A DNA stretch of 64,000 nucleotides, taken from the NCBI GenBank assembly GCA_964580215.1, contig CAZOJT010000001.1:124001-188000 (forward strand). Reading direction: 5' to 3'. The position numbers and the translations under genes are program-made. Origin of the DNA: SM23-73-3 sp964580215. Lineage in GTDB: Bacteria > Zixibacteria > MSB-5A5 > SM1-73. Shown here one piece after another: positions 1 through 8,784 of this stretch (positions are counted from its first letter, which is position 1; every line of letters begins with the position of its first letter). Under the pieces are notes generated by a model that made no database searches, had not been told where the DNA came from, and worked only from the letters and a program-made list of their open reading frames with translations.

Positions 1-571
1 CAGATACCCGTAGGCATACTCTCCGCTTATCTCCAGCGTGGCGCTTTTTATCCCGGCCTCTTCGCCTGCCAGAAAATCAATAGTCTCGTATTTGAATCCC
101 TTTCTCTCTACCCATCTGGCATACATGCGCAGAAGCATCTGCGCCCAGTCCTGGGACTCTGTTCCTCCTGCTCCTGAATGAATGGCAAGTATGGCGTTTT
201 TGGCATCATCCTCGCCTGAGAGAACTGTCTGGAACTCAAAATCGTCGAGCTCCTTTTTCAACTCATTCAGGATTGCATTTACTTCCTCTTGTGCCTGAGC
301 GTCCTTTTCCTCCTCGGCTAAATTTTTCAGAAGGATAGCATCCTCAGTTTTTTGGGAAAGCCCTTGCCATTTTTGGAACCACTTTTTCAGTTCGCTGATC
401 TCTTTCAGGACGATTTGGGCCTTTTGGTTGTCGTTCCAAAAGTCGGGCTGCAAGGAAAGCTTCTCCATCTCCTTGATCTTTTTCTCCTTTCCCTCCAGAT
501 CAAAGATACTCCCTTAACTTTGCCAATCTTCCCTTGATATTATCGATAGTTATATCAATCTCCGTAGCCAT
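1..571 (-). CDS. prfB: Peptide chain release factor 2 (5' part, programmed +1 frameshift)
   Basis: RF2 recognises UGA and UAA stop codons and triggers peptide release on the ribosome. The gene reads leftward and leaves the window, so only the N-terminal part is seen. The start is ATG at 571 with an AAGGAGG-type ribosome site just upstream. Frame 0 encodes 24 residues ending in EYL and then meets an in-frame TGA at 502-500; the protein continues in the +1 frame as DLEGKEKK. The last visible residues contain the RF2 hallmark GAGGTESQDWAQMLLRMY, next to the GGQ-bearing domain, which lies outside the window. Expression is therefore autoregulated: low RF2 favours frameshifting past UGA. The call is firm; the visible part has no other stop. 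Confidence 0.95.
499..514 (-). promoter_or_regulatory. RF2 programmed +1 frameshift site
   Basis: Read on the minus strand the site is AGGGAGTATCTTTGAT: an internal Shine-Dalgarno-like AGGGAG, then TAT CTT TGA. The ribosome slips from CTT onto TTT so that GAT is read next. This is the conserved RF2 autoregulatory signal; the usual AGGGGG is AGGGAG here. It explains why the first short frame and the main frame of prfB are out of register. Confidence 0.93.
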
Positions 572-628
572 AATTTCCTCCTTGTTATGCGAATAAAAGT
601 TTGTTTTCTGTCTTCAAGGCGACTTTTT

Positions 629-656
629 AATATAATCTTGGTTTTGTCAAAGTCAA
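629..656 (-). promoter_or_regulatory. prfB: Putative prfB promoter
   Basis: On the minus strand TTGACT (656-651) and TATATT (634-629) are separated by 16 bases, a good fit to a housekeeping promoter, about 60 bases upstream of the prfB start. It is inferred from sequence only. Confidence 0.5.
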
Positions 657-965
657 ACTTTTTATAAGAGGAGCATACATTCTATGATGTGGTATGATCG
701 ATTTCGCCGAAGAGGATGATTAGCTATTTTTGTCCTTTTCTCAAAAGGGAAATAATTCAATTCTTTAAGCTCTCTTAAATGAAACTACGTCAATTCTTAA
801 GCAAAATTTAATCCAGTTTCCATGAAAGTTCTGCTTAAAACGTAATGGTGCCATTTATGGTGTCCGTTTTGCGTTTGCTGGATCCATGAGATCGGGGACA
901 AGTCCTTCGGGGTGAATCCCCTCAGGATGGACTTCGACAATACAATATTGATCCATCTTTTTTAA
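657..965. other. Non-coding stretch
   Basis: No convincing reading frame is seen. The stretch is AT-rich, with a GTCCTTCGGGGTGAATCCCC hairpin-like motif near 902-921. It separates the divergent prfB and the small membrane protein gene. Confidence 0.4.
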
Positions 966-994
966 TTGACAACCCTATATGATCATCATATTTT
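966..994 (+). promoter_or_regulatory. Putative promoter of the small membrane protein
   Basis: TTGACA (966-971), a 17-base spacer and TATTTT (989-994) lie about 35 bases upstream of the start at 1029. The same TTGACA-N17 pattern recurs at 4373, 26495 and 37458. Confidence 0.55.
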
Positions 995-1028
995 GCGTTC
1001 AACTTAAAAAGATAAAAGGAGGTTTGAT

Positions 1029-1199
1029 TTGTCTAAGTCTGAGAAACATAGGAAAGGGAATAAGATATTCTGGGGAATAGTCCTGATATTGATCGGAGCG
1101 CTGATTTTGCTTCATAACTTGGGTTATCTGGGATATGATATCATACGTTTCTGGCCCGTGCTTGTGATCCTCTGGGGCATTAAGAAACTGATCGAATGA
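1029..1199 (+). CDS. Small membrane protein, LiaF/LiaI transmembrane-region type
   Basis: A 56-residue protein read from TTG at 1029 with AGGAGG (1017-1022) at ideal spacing. After a basic N-terminus (KSEKHRKGNK) comes a hydrophobic helix (IFWGIVLILIGALILLHNLG) and then RFWPVLVILWGIKKLIE. The FWP-x-LLI-x-WG-x-x-xL pattern is typical of the two-helix region of LiaF/LiaI-like (DUF5668) envelope proteins. Such proteins sit in the inner membrane and are often linked to envelope stress, but the role here is not shown. It was missed by simple length cut-offs; the promoter and ribosome site support it. Confidence 0.72.
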   Translation: MSKSEKHRKGNKIFWGIVLILIGALILLHNLGYLGYDIIRFWPVLVILWGIKKLIE

Positions 1200-1267
1200 A
1201 TATCCTTAGAAAGCAGGTGTAGCCCCGCCTTTGGCGGGGCACTGAGGCATGAAGCCTCGTCTACGCG

Positions 1268-1416
1268 CTTTCAAAAATTGAAAATGCAAAAAGAAAAATT
1301 CAAAGATGTAAATAAAAATTCAAAATTATTCCTGGATCTTGTCTCTTTGTCTCTTGTTAATTTTCAATTTTGGATTGCAATTTTACATTTAACTCTTTGA
1401 TTTTTGAATTTCCTTT
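1268..1416. repeat. ~150-bp AT-rich imperfect palindrome, copy 1
   Basis: The left half carries AATGCAAAAAGAAAAATTCA and the right half the complementary theme TCTTTGATTTTTGAATT, with a short unique centre. A second copy in the same orientation lies at 4209-4358, so the two copies bracket the MgtE-like/Nramp gene pair. A separate G+C-rich hairpin (GCCCCGCC-TTT-GGCGGGGC) lies just upstream near 1221-1239. Confidence 0.7.
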
Positions 1417-1506
1417 AGTCGCGTAGCCAAGCCGTAAAGGCCTGCTTACGCTAAACCTGGACGAAGCGCAACATTCTTGTTTAAAAAAAGCAACTTTTAA
1501 TCGGTT

Positions 1507-2790
1507 ATGAAAAACGATACTGGACAACAGGCCTTGAAGATGTTTGTCTTCCTCTCGGAGATTTTGAACCGAAGGGTGATCAATTCTGAGGGGAAGATCA
1601 TCGGCAAGGTGGTGGATTTGAGGGCTAAACTGGGGGAGCTTTTTCCTCCGGTGGTCTCGGTTCGCGTCCTACAAAAAGGAAGCAAAAAGCTTATCTCGTT
1701 TCCCTGGCATGCCGTAGAGAGCATCAACGGAAATGTAATCAGATTGAAGCAGGATGCAAAAAGCAGGGTGGTGGATCTGAAGATAGAAGAGAGAGAGATA
1801 CTTTTAAAAGATGAGATCGTAGACAAGCAGGTGGTGGACACCCATGGTGCTAAGGTGGAGAGGGTGAATGATCTTCATCTATTGCTGGCTGGGGGACAGC
1901 TCAGGGTGGTGCATGTGGATTTCGGCATAAGAGGGATATTCCGTCGTCTGGGATGGATTAGGTATGTGGATGCATTAACCAACTGGCTTTTTGCCTATCA
2001 GATCCCCAACAAGCTTCTATCCTGGAAATATATTCAGCCCCTGTCGCATGACCCCCAAAAGAAAGCTTTGAAGCTCAATGTAACACACCGTAAACTCTCC
2101 GAAATTCATCCTTCCGATTTGGCAGACATCCTGGAAGAATTGGATCGACACGAACGATCTTATGTGTTCGGAGCCTTGGATGTGGAGACCCAGGCAGATG
2201 CACTGGAGGAGACAGACGATCAGACCAGAATCTCTTTAATTGAGGAGTTATCTGAGGAGCGGGCTTCAGACATATTAGAGGAGATGGAACCGGATGAAGC
2301 AGTCGATCTGCTTCAGGATCTATCGCACGAAAAAAAGCAGGAGTTGATCAAGGCTTTAGAAGAGGATAAAAGAGAGGAGTTAGAGGAGCTTTTAAAATTT
2401 GAGGAGGAAACTGCTGGGGGCATAATGACGCCTGATTTCATTTCCTGTTTGCAGACGGATAGCGTGGAAAGAGTTATGGGAATCTTCAAGCAATCAGATA
2501 ATCCTTTGGATAATATTTCATACATCTATGTAACGGACGAACAGGAAAAGTTGCTTGGAGTGGTGACTCTGCGGGAGTTGATTTTGAATCCACCGGCGGC
2601 GAAAGTTAGCAGTTTTATGAACCGGGATATTATCAAATTGAAAGTCGAAGATTCAGTCAAGCAAGTGGCTGAAACCTTTAAGAAGTATAAATTTTTGACC
2701 ATCCCGGTGGTGGATGGGCAAGATCGGATGAAAGGAATAATAACCTTGAGGGATGGAGTGGAGGCGATCTTCCCGGAATTTGGAGAATAA
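1507..2790 (+). CDS. PRC-barrel / MgtE N-terminal / CBS-pair protein
   Basis: A soluble 427-residue protein built like the cytosolic sensor half of the MgtE magnesium channel but without its membrane domain. Two PRC-barrel-like segments (about 12-85 and 95-165) precede an MgtE_N helical superhelix (about 197-300; HPSDLADILEELD, LIEELSEERASDILEEMEPDEAVDLL) and a CBS pair (about 302-420), introduced by TAGGIMTPDF. In MgtE this module senses Mg2+ and nucleotide and gates the pore. Here the next gene, 147 bases on, is an Nramp-type transporter, so it probably regulates metal uptake in trans. No clear Shine-Dalgarno precedes ATG 1507. Domain calls are firm; the regulatory role is inference from gene order. 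Confidence 0.85.
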   Translation: MKNDTGQQALKMFVFLSEILNRRVINSEGKIIGKVVDLRAKLGELFPPVVSVRVLQKGSKKLISFPWHAVESINGNVIRLKQDAKSRVVDLKIEEREILLKDEIVDKQVVDTHGAKVERVNDLHLLLAGGQLRVVHVDFGIRGIFRRLGWIRYVDALTNWLFAYQIPNKLLSWKYIQPLSHDPQKKALKLNVTHRKLSEIHPSDLADILEELDRHERSYVFGALDVETQADALEETDDQTRISLIEELSEERASDILEEMEPDEAVDLLQDLSHEKKQELIKALEEDKREELEELLKFEEETAGGIMTPDFISCLQTDSVERVMGIFKQSDNPLDNISYIYVTDEQEKLLGVVTLRELILNPPAAKVSSFMNRDIIKLKVEDSVKQVAETFKKYKFLTIPVVDGQDRMKGIITLRDGVEAIFPEFGE

Positions 2791-2797
2791 AGAGAGC

Positions 2798-2935
2798 GTA
2801 GATTTCAGACACCAGATATCAGACACCAGACGGCAGACGCCAGATTTCAGATTAATCCTTTATCTGCTTACTGCAATCTGTTATCTGCCTACTGGAGTCT
2901 GTTATCTGCATAATGTTATCTGTTTACCTTTTCCC
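2798..2935. repeat. Degenerate CAGACACCAGA-type repeat spacer
   Basis: The spacer between the CBS protein and the transporter consists of imperfect short units (CAGACACCAGATATCAGACA and relatives); its right half (CTGTTATCTGCC ...) is an imperfect reverse complement of the left. It could fold into a long imperfect stem in the dicistronic mRNA. No coding potential is seen. Confidence 0.55.
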
Positions 2936-2937
2936 TT

Positions 2938-4188
2938 ATGACTAAAAGTCTGTTATCAAAATCTCGATGGAGAAATGCACTTATCCTTCTGGCGGTGATA
3001 GGTCCTGGAATAATCACCTCTAACGTGGATAACGATGCTGGCGGAATCGCCACCTACTCCATTGCCGGTGCTCATTTTGGCTATTCTCTGATCTGGTCGC
3101 TTATTCCCATCACGTTAGCGCTTATCATAATCCAGGAGATGAGCGCTCGCATGGGGGTGGTTACGGGCAAAGGTCTGTCCGATCTGATAAGGGAACATTT
3201 CGGGGTAAAGATAACCTTCTATCTCCTGACGGCTTTAATATTCACCAATTTCGGAAACACCATAGCGGAGTTTGCCGGAATAGCCGCCAGCTTAGAGATA
3301 TTTCACGTCTCCAAATACATTTCCGTGCCCCTGGGTGCTCTCTTCGTCTGGATGCTGGTGGTGAAAGGGACTTACAAATCAGTGGAGAAAGTTTTTCTGG
3401 GGGCTTGTCTTTTTTACCTCACCTACATTGTATCCGGTTTTTTAGCCAAACCGGATTGGAATGCAGTGAAAGACAGCATATTGACTCCCGAGTTAGAGTT
3501 TTCCGCGGGGAGCTTTGGCATGTTGATTGGATTGATCGGGACCACCATCGCTCCCTGGATGCAGTTTTATCTGCAGTCCGCGGTGGTGGAGAAAAACATC
3601 AAGTTGAAGAATTATAAATACTCCAGGGCGGATGTTATCTCCGGAAGTTTCATGGTAAACCTGGTGGCTCTTTTTATAATTGTGGCTTGTGCTACCACTC
3701 TTTCCAAAGCAGGAATCAGAATCGAAACGGCAAAGGATGCGGCTTTGGCATTAGCACCTTTAGCGGGAAAGTATTGTTCCTATCTTTTTGCATTCGGTCT
3801 TTTGAATGCGTCACTTTTTGCCGCTTCCATATTACCACTCTCTACTGCTTATGTGGTCTGTGAAGGAATGGGATGGGAGCAAGGGGTGGATAGGAAATTC
3901 TCCGAAGCACCACAGTTTTATACCCTATACTCTCTTTTGATATTTTTGGGAGCAGGGGTGGTGCTCTGGCCCAATCTACCACTTATCCCCATCATGTTCA
4001 TCTCTCAGGTGGTAAACGGCATAGTTCTTCCCGTAATTCTCATCTTCATATTGATACTTATCAACAACAAAAAGATCATGGGGTCATATACCAACGGTAG
4101 AGGCTTTAATATCTTAGCCTGGCTGACCGTGGTGATTCTGATCGCTCTCAGTGTTATGCTTCTGCTGTTGATGTTTGGGATAGTCTAA
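2938..4188 (+). CDS. Divergent Nramp-family divalent metal transporter
   Basis: A 416-residue inner-membrane protein with about 11 hydrophobic segments in Nramp order. The unwound part of helix 1 reads SNVDNDAGG (D31, N32, D33) in place of the canonical DPGN, and the helix 6 site reads TIAPWMQF (A205-P206-W207) in place of the metal-binding Met-Pro-His. In family terms a Met-to-Ala change at this position is associated with Nramp-related magnesium transporters rather than Mn2+/Fe2+ importers. The upstream PRC/MgtE_N/CBS gene supports a Mg2+ or hard-ion role. Substrate is inference; membership in the wider Nramp/SLC11 fold is well supported. Confidence 0.82.
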   Translation: MTKSLLSKSRWRNALILLAVIGPGIITSNVDNDAGGIATYSIAGAHFGYSLIWSLIPITLALIIIQEMSARMGVVTGKGLSDLIREHFGVKITFYLLTALIFTNFGNTIAEFAGIAASLEIFHVSKYISVPLGALFVWMLVVKGTYKSVEKVFLGACLFYLTYIVSGFLAKPDWNAVKDSILTPELEFSAGSFGMLIGLIGTTIAPWMQFYLQSAVVEKNIKLKNYKYSRADVISGSFMVNLVALFIIVACATTLSKAGIRIETAKDAALALAPLAGKYCSYLFAFGLLNASLFAASILPLSTAYVVCEGMGWEQGVDRKFSEAPQFYTLYSLLIFLGAGVVLWPNLPLIPIMFISQVVNGIVLPVILIFILILINNKKIMGSYTNGRGFNILAWLTVVILIALSVMLLLLMFGIV

Positions 4189-4208
4189 ATTATACCAGAC
4201 TGCTGGCA

Positions 4209-4358
4209 AATCAAAAAATTTAAAATGCAAAAAGAAAAATTCAAAAATACAATTGAAAATCCAAAGTTACCTCTCATTCCACATGATTGTTACCTGCGAA
4301 TTTTCAATTTTGAATTGCAATTTTGCTTTTTGCTCTTTGATTTTTGAATTTTCTTTCA
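4209..4358. repeat. ~150-bp AT-rich imperfect palindrome, copy 2
   Basis: Same element and orientation as 1268-1416: shared AATGCAAAAAGAAAAATTCA on the left and GCTCTTTGATTTTTGAATTT on the right, with a diverged centre. The rest of the intergenic gap to 4436 holds the kinase promoter. Confidence 0.7.
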
Positions 4359-4372
4359 ACAAAGTTTATTTC

Positions 4373-4401
4373 TTGACAGCACTTTGGTTTCCCCGTAAAT
4401 T
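4373..4401 (+). promoter_or_regulatory. Putative promoter of the two-component operon
   Basis: TTGACA (4373-4378), 17 bases, TAAATT (4396-4401), about 35 bases upstream of the histidine kinase start. Confidence 0.55.
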
Positions 4402-4436
4402 GAATTCGTCAAAGCGTTCATCTTTAAGGAGAAGAG

Positions 4437-6500
4437 ATGGCTTCTTTCCCCACTACGAGATTTTTAGCGAACATAAGATTAAGATACGTGGTCATCATCA
4501 CCCTGCTTTTGGCTTTCATCTTCTTTTTAATCGCGCTTTTTGGTATCCAAAAGAGCAAATCCAACATGTTGAGGGTGATGGAAAAACAAGGGATGGCTTT
4601 GTTGGAAAGCTTGATTCTGGCAAGCCAGAATACGGTCCGGGCAAATGCTTTAGTGGAGGAGCTGGTAGGGGAGAGGCTTCGGGACATCGCAAATTTAGTT
4701 AATCAAATGGAAAAAGATGGAAAGGTGAGAAACTCGAAATTAGAGAACATGGTAAAAAAAAGTAATCTCTTGCGGATTGATATTCTGGATCAGGGTATGA
4801 ATCTGAAATATAGCAGTCATCCCTCAGATAAAGGAATCTATCAGGATTCAACCACTTCGGTGATTCCTTCTGTAAGAAGCATCCTGGAGGGGGAAGAGGA
4901 AGAGGTGGTTTTTGGGATCGAAGCTAAATCTCTTTTAGCGGAAAAAAGCTACGCCGCCGCAGTGAAAAGGTCAAAAGAAGCAGGTGCTGTGGTGGTGGTC
5001 GCCTCCGCCTCCTACTTGGAGAGCTTCAAAAAAGAGATCGGAATCGGTTATCTGATTCAGAAGATTAGCCAGCAAAGCGGAGTCGATTATATCGTTTTAC
5101 AATCGAGGGAAGGGATAGTGTTGGCATCCAAGAAAGTGGAACGGATGTTGAAAATTGAAGAAGACCCTTTTATTCAAAGCGCTCTGACAGAGGAGTTGGC
5201 TAAAAGCAGAATCACCACCTTTGAAGAAGAGGATGTCCTGGAAGTGGTGAAGCCGTTTAAGTCCGAAGATATACCTTCAGGGATTTTCAGAATCGGGCTT
5301 TCTCTGAAAGGGTATAAGAAAGTCGCTTCCAGCTATCAAAAACAGATGATCTTATTCTCCATTATTTTGTTTTTTCTAGGGCTTTTGACAACCGGAATCG
5401 TGATCATCAATCAAAACTACTCTATTTTAGATAGATCATATAAGGAGATTAAGACCCTTACCGGAAACGTACTTGAAGCCATGCACAGCGCGGTGGTGGC
5501 GGTGGATGAGGAGGGTAAAATCGTCATGCTGAATCGTTTGGCTGAGGATCTGTTCGGGATAAGCAAAGATCATGCTATCAATCAGGATTATAATTCCATT
5601 TTCCCGGATGATCCCTGTCTGCTGAAACAAACTCTTGAAAAGAAGAGAACCACCAGGGATGTTGAGACCGAATTTCGCACACTTTCCGGCGAGGATAAGG
5701 TTTTGATAATCGGAACCTCCTGCCTTTTCGATGAGGAGAAAAAATTCAAAGGGGCGGTGGCGGTGATTCACGATATCACCGAGTTAAAACAATATGAGGA
5801 GGAGGCAAAGAGAGCAGAAAGACTTTCGGCTCTAGGAAACTTAGCCGCAGGCGTTGCCCATGAGATAAGAAATCCTTTAAATGCTATCTCCATCACCGCC
5901 CAAAGACTGAAGTCAGAGTTCGTTCCTCAAAAGGATCAGGAGGAGTATGCATCCTTCATTCGGATTATCTTAGACGAGATTAAAAGATTGGACAATATTA
6001 TAAATCAGTTTTTGAGCTTAGCCAAAGCGCAAAAGCTGAATTTAGTCCCTACTGATATGAGCAAGTTTTTGAATGAGGTTGTGGACCTGGCGAAAATTGA
6101 GGCGGATCAAAAGAACATTCAACTCACCAGGGAGATTGAGAGCCTTCCACAAATTAAAATCGATCCAGAGGAGTTGAAGAAAGCTCTTTTGAACATAATA
6201 CTGAATGGAATTCAGGCAACGCCTTCAAGTTATGAATTAAGTGTTCGGTCTTATCTGGATGATTTACAAAGGAATATAGTAATAGAAATTAAAGATTCAG
6301 GAGGTGGAATTCCTAAACAGGAGCTTTCCAAGATTTTCCAACCCTACTTTTCCACCAAAGAGAAAGGAACCGGATTGGGACTTTCTATAGCTTATCGAAT
6401 TATCTCCGATCATAAGGGTAAAATCGAAGTGAAAAGTGAGGTGGGAAAAGAAACCATTTTCACCGTAAAATTGCCTATCACATGGAACACAACAGGGTAA
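4437..6500 (+). CDS. Membrane sensor histidine kinase, NtrB/ZraS-like
   Basis: A 687-residue sensor kinase. A first membrane helix (about 17-38) and a second (about 303-325) enclose a periplasmic sensor region with no recognised ligand motif. A PAS domain (about 343-450, NVLEAMHSAVVAVDEEGKIV), a HisKA dimerisation domain with the phospho-acceptor His475 (GVAHEIRNPLNAI) and an HATPase domain (NGIQATP, DSGGGIP, KGTGLGLSIAYRI) follow. AAGGAG precedes ATG 4437. It is followed 29 bases later by an NtrC-class regulator, its obvious partner. The signal is unknown; the small membrane proteins and metal transporter upstream are separate transcripts. Confidence 0.93.
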   Translation: MASFPTTRFLANIRLRYVVIITLLLAFIFFLIALFGIQKSKSNMLRVMEKQGMALLESLILASQNTVRANALVEELVGERLRDIANLVNQMEKDGKVRNSKLENMVKKSNLLRIDILDQGMNLKYSSHPSDKGIYQDSTTSVIPSVRSILEGEEEEVVFGIEAKSLLAEKSYAAAVKRSKEAGAVVVVASASYLESFKKEIGIGYLIQKISQQSGVDYIVLQSREGIVLASKKVERMLKIEEDPFIQSALTEELAKSRITTFEEEDVLEVVKPFKSEDIPSGIFRIGLSLKGYKKVASSYQKQMILFSIILFFLGLLTTGIVIINQNYSILDRSYKEIKTLTGNVLEAMHSAVVAVDEEGKIVMLNRLAEDLFGISKDHAINQDYNSIFPDDPCLLKQTLEKKRTTRDVETEFRTLSGEDKVLIIGTSCLFDEEKKFKGAVAVIHDITELKQYEEEAKRAERLSALGNLAAGVAHEIRNPLNAISITAQRLKSEFVPQKDQEEYASFIRIILDEIKRLDNIINQFLSLAKAQKLNLVPTDMSKFLNEVVDLAKIEADQKNIQLTREIESLPQIKIDPEELKKALLNIILNGIQATPSSYELSVRSYLDDLQRNIVIEIKDSGGGIPKQELSKIFQPYFSTKEKGTGLGLSIAYRIISDHKGKIEVKSEVGKETIFTVKLPITWNTTG

Positions 6501-6529
6501 CTTACGTTTAACAAACTATGGGATGAGTT

Positions 6530-7897
6530 ATGGCACTTTATCGAATTTTGATAGTGGATGACGATGAACATCAGAGAGAACAATTATCTGGCTTTTTGAA
6601 AAAGCAGGGTTTTAGCGTGACAACTGCTGAATCGGGTCTAGAGGCGATAAATCTTTGTCAAGACAAACATTTCGAGGTGGCTCTGATCGATCTAAAGATG
6701 CCCGGAATGGATGGAATTGAACTTTTAAAGAAGCTGAAAGAGTCAAACCCGGAAATTCAGGTGATTATGATCACCGCGCACGGCTCGGTGGACACTGCAG
6801 TTGAAGCTATGAAACTGGGAGCATATCACTATGTAAATAAGCCAATTAACCTTGATGAGTTGAAACTAAACATTAACAAAGCCCTAGAAAGCTATCATCT
6901 TGTGTCGGAGAACAAATATTTAAAGGAGCAACTGGAAGAAAAATATAAGGATGTTCAGATAATCGGGAATAGCAAGGCAATAAAAGAGGTGCTAAGCACG
7001 GTTTCCCGGGTGGCAAAAACGAAATCGACTGTTTTGATAAGAGGCGACAGCGGGACAGGAAAAGAGCTCGTAGCAAGGGCAATTCATGCTTTAAGTGATC
7101 AAGCAGACCAAAGATTTATTCCCATCTCCTGTGCGGCTTTGCCGGAGACTCTCTTTGAGTCGGAGCTATTCGGACATGAAAGAGGCGCCTTTACCGGAGC
7201 AATCAAGAAGAGAGAAGGTAGATTTGAACTGGCTGATGGGGGAACTCTGTTTTTGGATGAGGTGGGGGATATTCCCCTAGAGACCCAGGTTAAACTCCTT
7301 AGGGTGATTGAGTCGCAGGAATTTGAAAGATTAGGCGGTAAGGAAACTTTAAAAGTGGATGTGCGCATTATCTCTGCCACCAATCAAGACCTGGAGAAGA
7401 AGATCAAAGAGAGGAGTTTCAGGGAGGATCTGTATTATCGGCTGAATGTGATTTCCGTATTCATTCCCCCTTTGCGAGAAAGAAAAGGAGATATTTTGCT
7501 TTTAGTGGATCACTTCATCAAGAAAGCCAATCAAAAATGTGGCAGATCAATTAAAGGGATTACTCCAGAGGTCAAGGACTTAATTTTAAATTATGATTGG
7601 CCTGGAAACGTGCGGGAGCTGGAGAACGTGATCGAGAGGGGAGTAGTTCTTTCCAGGACAGAGGTGATAGACAAAACAGACCTGCCGTATTTTGGATTGG
7701 TGTCGGATAAATCTCTTAAGCATCTTCCATCCGCATCACTTTCTCTTAAAGATGTAGAAAAAGATCATATCTTGAGGGTTTTAAAAAAGACCAATTGGAA
7801 CTTGAACAAGACCGCAGAGGTTTTGGGAATTCACCGAAATACACTTCGTTTGAAGATGAAAGAATATGGAATCGAGAAGGTCAACGGATTAAACTGA
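6530..7897 (+). CDS. Sigma-54-dependent response regulator, NtrC family
   Basis: A 455-residue bacterial enhancer-binding protein. The receiver domain (1-120) has acidic residues DDDE and phospho-acceptor D54 (LIDLKMPGMDG). The AAA+ domain carries Walker A GDSGTGKE, the sigma-54 contact loop GAFTGA (ESELFGHERGAFTGA), Walker B TLFLDEVGD and the arginine-finger region. A Fis-type helix-turn-helix closes the protein (NLNKTAEVLGIHRNTLRLKM). Its targets must use sigma-54; I saw no convincing GG-N10-GC promoter nearby. The last codons (KVNGLN) are formed by a dispersed repeat that continues past the stop. Confidence 0.94.
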   Translation: MALYRILIVDDDEHQREQLSGFLKKQGFSVTTAESGLEAINLCQDKHFEVALIDLKMPGMDGIELLKKLKESNPEIQVIMITAHGSVDTAVEAMKLGAYHYVNKPINLDELKLNINKALESYHLVSENKYLKEQLEEKYKDVQIIGNSKAIKEVLSTVSRVAKTKSTVLIRGDSGTGKELVARAIHALSDQADQRFIPISCAALPETLFESELFGHERGAFTGAIKKREGRFELADGGTLFLDEVGDIPLETQVKLLRVIESQEFERLGGKETLKVDVRIISATNQDLEKKIKERSFREDLYYRLNVISVFIPPLRERKGDILLLVDHFIKKANQKCGRSIKGITPEVKDLILNYDWPGNVRELENVIERGVVLSRTEVIDKTDLPYFGLVSDKSLKHLPSASLSLKDVEKDHILRVLKKTNWNLNKTAEVLGIHRNTLRLKMKEYGIEKVNGLN

Positions 7898-7922
7898 TGA
7901 AATGGTCAACAGATTAAGCGGA
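7879..7922. repeat. GGTCAAC(A/G)GATTAA repeat, two tandem copies
   Basis: GGTCAACGGATTAAACTGAT begins inside the response-regulator gene and gives it its last residues; a second unit, GGTCAACAGATTAAGCGGAT, follows after one or two bases. Two more units lie at 8785-8806 and 8887-8909. The 7923-8094 gap holds nothing else recognisable. Confidence 0.65.
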
Positions 7923-8094
7923 TTGTGTCTCTTGCTTCTCGTTGGCATTCGGTGGCTGGCAGACTTCACCTGTCCTATGATGGTTCGGCTCAACCGGGTC
8001 CCTGCTGAGGGGAAATGAATCGAGGCTGAAGAACAGCCGACAGTGCGAACTGCCTATGCATTATGATATTTGACGTTTTGCAGAGAATGGAATT

Positions 8095-8733
8095 ATGAGA
8101 AACAAGATCAGAATATGCTATTATAACCTCTTTTCTCGTTTTTACGACGCTTTCGTTGCCTTACACTCCGGTGACCCCGGTGGAAGATTGAGGGATCATC
8201 TGGCCGGAAAGGTTGGGTTAAAAAGCGCTGATGCGGTCTTAGACATATGTACCGGCACGGGAGCTATGTTGTCGAGTCTGCGCAAACGTATAGATGAGGA
8301 AGGGATGGTGGTTGGTCTTGATTTCTCAAGAGGAATGTTAAGGGCAGCCAGATCCAAACTTGCCTCCTATCCGAATATCTTCTTGATCGAGGCGGACGTT
8401 TCCAACCTTCCTTTTAAGAATGACGTCTTCTCCGGCGTTACCTGCTCACATGCCTTCTATGAACTGAAAGGAGATGCTTCAGTCAAATGTTTGCGTGAGA
8501 TACATCGGGTACTCAGGAAGGGGAAGCATTTTTTGATGATGGAACATGAGGTTCCAGAGAATAGATTTGTTAGGATGCTTTTTTATGTCAGGATATTCTT
8601 TATGGGTCGGAAGAAAGCCCTGGAGATTCTAAAAGAAGGGGAGAAGATATTCAGAAATAATTTTGGCCGGGTGGAAAAGTCAAAGACAGAAGACAGCAAG
8701 TCGAAAATCGTAGTCTGCGAAAAGGGGCGATAG
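8095..8733 (+). CDS. Class I SAM-dependent methyltransferase, UbiE/MenG-like
   Basis: A 212-residue soluble methyltransferase. Motif I is VLDICTGTGAML, the acidic residue after strand 2 is in VVGLDFSRGML, motif II/III is EADVSNLPFKNDVF, and CLREIHRVLRKGKHFLMMEHEVPE is the post-IV region typical of UbiE-type enzymes. The N-terminal YYNLFSRFYD is also common in this group. Substrate is not predictable: no quinone or lipid gene is adjacent. The C-terminal tail (KTEDSKSKIVVCEKGR) is low-complexity and merges into repeat DNA downstream, so the natural end may have been replaced. Confidence 0.85.
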   Translation: MRNKIRICYYNLFSRFYDAFVALHSGDPGGRLRDHLAGKVGLKSADAVLDICTGTGAMLSSLRKRIDEEGMVVGLDFSRGMLRAARSKLASYPNIFLIEADVSNLPFKNDVFSGVTCSHAFYELKGDASVKCLREIHRVLRKGKHFLMMEHEVPENRFVRMLFYVRIFFMGRKKALEILKEGEKIFRNNFGRVEKSKTEDSKSKIVVCEKGR

Positions 8734-8784
8734 CGCATTGACTTCCGCTGGCGCAACGGAGATCCTTCGGGCGGGAGATGAACG

